Virus record (IMG/VR): IMGVR_UViG_3300042879_003877
Span: 38,003-102,002 of that record
Length of the DNA stretch: 64,000 nt
From: a virus
Reading direction: 5' to 3' (one strand)
The notes under the pieces were generated by a model. It was given only the letters and a program-made list of their open reading frames with translations, made no database searches and was not told the origin of the DNA. Below are positions 61,421 through 64,000 of the stretch, one piece after another. Every line of letters starts with the position of its first letter. Position 1 is the stretch's first letter. The position numbers were made by a program, and so were the translations under genes.

Positions 61421-63397
61421 TTAAAATAAAGAAATTTGATTAGGATCTTTAAATTTCTTGTTTTTTATTTTTTTATTTATAATAATAGGATTTATTATTT
61501 TATAACATTCTTCTATATACCAATCTCTATTAACTTTAGATAAATGATCAGAATATAAAGATTTAGGTAAATAATTACATGTAATTTTCTTTAATTCAGC
61601 AGGAGATAATAAAGTATTATTAGCATTTGTAGGATTTTTAGGATCCTTAATTTTCATTATTTTTTGTGCTGAATTATCATTTGAAGGATAATATCTAATT
61701 AAATAAGGTAATCTTTCTTTAGAAATAATATCTTCATGATAGAATTTATTTTTAGATGCTGTAGATCTACCTACAAAATCAAAAATATTATCATGAGATT
61801 TAATAAAATCCTCAACTTTAATATCATTTATAAAGTATTGTTCTAATGCTAAAGCAATAACTCTAAATGATTTGTTTTTATGTAATTCTGTAGAAGTTAA
61901 AAAACTACCTTTTTGTTTAATTTTCCCATCAAGTGTTAAAGCAGTATAACTATTAACGTTCTGAAAGAATATCTTTTTAAAATAAGTATATTCTAAAGAA
62001 TAAGTAGTATCCTTACACCATTTATCACAAATCTGGAAAAATAAGTCTTTTTTACTTTTTTTTACTTGAAAAGAAGCTCCATCGGTATTTGACATAAAAC
62101 ATTTAAAACCTTCAAGTTCTAATTGTTCAATTAACATTAAAATAGCTAATTGTCCTGCTATACAGATATGTAACCTACTTTGAGGATCATACATCCAATT
62201 AGAAGGGTCACCCATCTTGCCATATAATGACACAGCCGATTCTTTGTATCCTGCTACTAAAGCTTTATATTCAGGTTTGGTTTTTACTAAGGGTTTTAAT
62301 TTAATTCTTTCATTAAATAACCATTCTACTACATGTAAAAACTCTTTTTTTAAATGTTTAGGTACTATTTTTTGAGATATAATAGTCCAGATATAGTAGC
62401 CCGCGACATCTACATCTATTAATTCATATTCATCATCTTCAATAAATGATTCATTTTCTGTTACAGAGTGTAATCCTCCTAAAGCAAACGTATGTTTTCT
62501 ATCTCCTATCTTAATAGTTTTTTCATATTTGTCACTTGGTTTAATTTCTTTTAGTTTAAGATCATTTAAAAAATTATTAAGTGTAGAAGTCTGAAATTTA
62601 ATAAAGTCAGGGATACAATTTTTAAATATTAATTTCTTTCTAAATGTACCTTTTTTAGGTAAATCCTTTATATCTATTCCTAATTTCTCAGAATAGATTT
62701 TCTTCATTATTTCATCACCATATTTAGAATTAGAATAATTTAAACAATTAATATTAAAAGTTTTACTTAATGCTTCTCTTAATTCAATCATATTAGTACC
62801 TTGATAAAAAGCATTAGTAGTATCACCAATTAAATATTTATAATTATTATATGTTTCTTTAATATCATTATGACAATAATCTTTTAAATCTTTAACTTCA
62901 GCAGGTGTGAATGTAAGTTTTGTATGAGGAATATTCATTTCTCTTACATCTTCTGCATCCATTTCAAATTCTAATCTTTTTAGCCCGCATCTTCTATTTT
63001 TATTGTCAAAATGTTGTATTCTAAATAGATCTAATTGTTTAAAAGAAAAATCATGTTCTTGATATTTAACAAATCCTCCATGATTGCTAGTTTCTATAAT
63101 ATCTTGAGCATATTGCCATATTTCTTGATTAAATTCTTTAGAACTTAATAAGACTAATCTGTCTTTATTACGCCATAGATGTTCCTTAACTTGCGCATCA
63201 AAATTGATATTATTAAATCCAACAAAATATTTATCTTGATTCTGTTCTAAATATTTTAATAATTCTAAATATTCATTCTCATATTCATTAATACTAAAAT
63301 CAATGTATTCATCTAATATAGGATCATAAAAACTAAATAAAGTATAACCTAATATAGTTTCTATATCATATATTAATATATTATCATTATTTATCAT
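61421..63397 (-). CDS. Family B DNA polymerase (crAss-type)
   Basis: This 658-aa replicative polymerase has the 3'-5' exonuclease Exo I motif in YDIET (D11, E13), VGFNNINFDAQ as Exo II, and YCHNDIKETY as Exo III. Polymerase motif A is DVDVAGYY (D328/D330), motif B KESAVSLYG (K385) and motif C SNTDGASF (D439). Motif A lacks the common SLYP and motif C reads NTD, as in divergent phage PolB. The C-terminus ends PNQISLF, which fits a beta-clamp-binding peptide and suggests use of the host sliding clamp. It overlaps the 104-aa gene start by 4 bp. Confidence 0.92.
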   Translation of the reverse strand: MINNDNILIYDIETILGYTLFSFYDPILDEYIDFSINEYENEYLELLKYLEQNQDKYFVGFNNINFDAQVKEHLWRNKDRLVLLSSKEFNQEIWQYAQDIIETSNHGGFVKYQEHDFSFKQLDLFRIQHFDNKNRRCGLKRLEFEMDAEDVREMNIPHTKLTFTPAEVKDLKDYCHNDIKETYNNYKYLIGDTTNAFYQGTNMIELREALSKTFNINCLNYSNSKYGDEIMKKIYSEKLGIDIKDLPKKGTFRKKLIFKNCIPDFIKFQTSTLNNFLNDLKLKEIKPSDKYEKTIKIGDRKHTFALGGLHSVTENESFIEDDEYELIDVDVAGYYIWTIISQKIVPKHLKKEFLHVVEWLFNERIKLKPLVKTKPEYKALVAGYKESAVSLYGKMGDPSNWMYDPQSRLHICIAGQLAILMLIEQLELEGFKCFMSNTDGASFQVKKSKKDLFFQICDKWCKDTTYSLEYTYFKKIFFQNVNSYTALTLDGKIKQKGSFLTSTELHKNKSFRVIALALEQYFINDIKVEDFIKSHDNIFDFVGRSTASKNKFYHEDIISKERLPYLIRYYPSNDNSAQKIMKIKDPKNPTNANNTLLSPAELKKITCNYLPKSLYSDHLSKVNRDWYIEECYKIINPIIINKKIKNKKFKDPNQISLF

Positions 63398-63708
63398 ATG
63401 AGTATTAATATGTTATTATTTTCTTCTTCAAAAAACCAGGAAATAGGTTTAATAAGTATATTCTTACTTGTTGGTTTTTTTAAATATATCATTAAACCAT
63501 CAATATTATCACTAGTATCCCAATCATAGTTATTAGGACCTATTTTTTTTATTCCATAGTAATTAGTTGTACCATCAAAACATATATCACAATCTAAAGC
63601 GTTAGATATAATTTGATTTAATAAACCTGAATCTTTTCTGAAATTTTGGTTATGTATAATGACTTCTGTATTTTTTAATAGTTCAATTCTTTTTTCATTT
63701 AATTTCAT
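63394..63708 (-). CDS. Unknown small protein between UDG and PolB
   Basis: This 104-aa protein contains ALDCDICFDGTTNYYGI and YDWDTSDNIDGLMIYL, an alternating beta pattern. It overlaps both the uracil-DNA glycosylase and PolB genes by 4 bp, so it is tightly linked to replication. It may be a small accessory factor; no family is recognised. Confidence 0.5.
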   Translation of the reverse strand: MKLNEKRIELLKNTEVIIHNQNFRKDSGLLNQIISNALDCDICFDGTTNYYGIKKIGPNNYDWDTSDNIDGLMIYLKKPTSKNILIKPISWFFEEENNNILILI

Positions 63709-64000
63709 AATTCTTTATTTTCTTTTATTTGCATCCAATTTATTATATTTCCAGTTAATTGTTGAATTTGAGAAAAGCAATTAGTAGACATATTGGCTTC
63801 ATTTCTAGCATAATACGCTGGATGATTTTCTAAATATAAATAATGATGATTATTAAATTTAAATCCTCCTAAGCTATGTTGATTAATATATTTTTTATAA
63901 AACTGAGCTTCTTCTCCAAACATTACAATATGTATATCAGAAAACTGTTCATTTAGTAATTTAATAAAATACATAATAAATGGTTTCCATATATCTACAT
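63705..64000 (-). CDS. Uracil-DNA glycosylase, C-terminal part (5' end outside window)
   Basis: The frame stays open through the window edge, reading VDIWKPFI before the first Met, so only the C-terminal ~98 residues are present. Family features: the DxWxPF segment, IVMFGEEAQ (like the LWG.xA strand), ENHPAYYAR in the position of the HPS loop, and a final LTGNIINW helix. The enzyme removes uracil from DNA. It starts the segment coupled to the 104-aa gene and PolB. Uracil-DNA glycosylase beside PolB is typical of crAss-like replication modules. Confidence 0.8.
   Translation of the reverse strand, partial: VDIWKPFIMYFIKLLNEQFSDIHIVMFGEEAQFYKKYINQHSLGGFKFNNHHYLYLENHPAYYARNEANMSTNCFSQIQQLTGNIINWMQIKENKEL

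Noticed and set aside
1-64000. Stop-codon reassignment (TAG or TGA), as in some crAss-like phages
   Set aside because: Genes end in TAA, TGA and TAG, and all recognised domains are uninterrupted in the standard bacterial code.
1-64000. Integrase, attachment sites or transposons
   Set aside because: No tyrosine/serine recombinase, transposase or flanking repeats were seen; nothing supports integration or insertion sequences in this window.

Overview
ORGANISM. The window looks like part of an AT-rich, double-stranded DNA tailed phage of the crAss-like group (order Crassvirales), infecting a Bacteroidota host. The main evidence is: a giant virion protein carrying a crAss-type RNA polymerase active site (DFDID) inside a multi-kilobase + strand block of 'polyvalent' proteins; a - strand replication block with family B DNA polymerase, uracil-DNA glycosylase, CHC2/TOPRIM primase, DnaB-like and SF2 helicases, SSB-like protein and RecA-like recombinase; no Shine-Dalgarno-type leaders (A/T-rich leaders ending in AATAATATG-like sequence instead); and a few TAnnTTTG boxes like the Bacteroidota -7 element. 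All three stop codons are used and long frames are intact, so there is no sign of stop-codon recoding. LAYOUT. 1-26384 (+): virion and injected-protein block. It holds the giant RNA polymerase protein (incomplete at its 5' end), a ferritin, a nucleotidyltransferase-like protein, an L,D-transpeptidase/lysozyme fusion, a multidomain ART/zincin/2H protein, a zincin/PD-(D/E)XK protein and a small acidic protein. 26385-26500 is a structured leader. 26501-32546 (+): small structural genes, a lysis cassette (two membrane/coiled-coil proteins and a cysteine amidase-like endolysin), modular fibre-like proteins and a phage-encoded lipoprotein. The + operon meets the - operons at a bidirectional terminator (32566-32597). 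32613-64000 (-): RecA, MazG-like pyrophosphohydrolase, B12-dependent ribonucleotide reductase, exonuclease, a cyclic-phosphate receiver-like protein, metallophosphoesterase, DnaB helicase, GIY-YIG-like endonuclease, primase, SSB, SF2 helicase, a string of small tandem paralogues, a VWA/MoxR-type ATPase pair, many small unknown genes, a two-enzyme NAD+ salvage module (nicotinamide phosphoribosyltransferase plus NMN adenylyltransferase-Nudix), an odd tRNA-like gene, PolB and a truncated uracil-DNA glycosylase. HOW IT WORKS TOGETHER (inference). The + block supplies proteins packaged in or built into the virion, several of which would enter the cell: RNA polymerase for first transcription, cell-wall enzymes for entry, and effector-like domains. 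The - block replicates the genome, makes nucleotides and carries host-takeover or counter-defence functions. The most notable candidates are the NAD+ reconstitution pair, the ART+zincin+2H protein, the virion-block ferritin, the MoxR/VWA pair and the noncanonical tRNA-like element.
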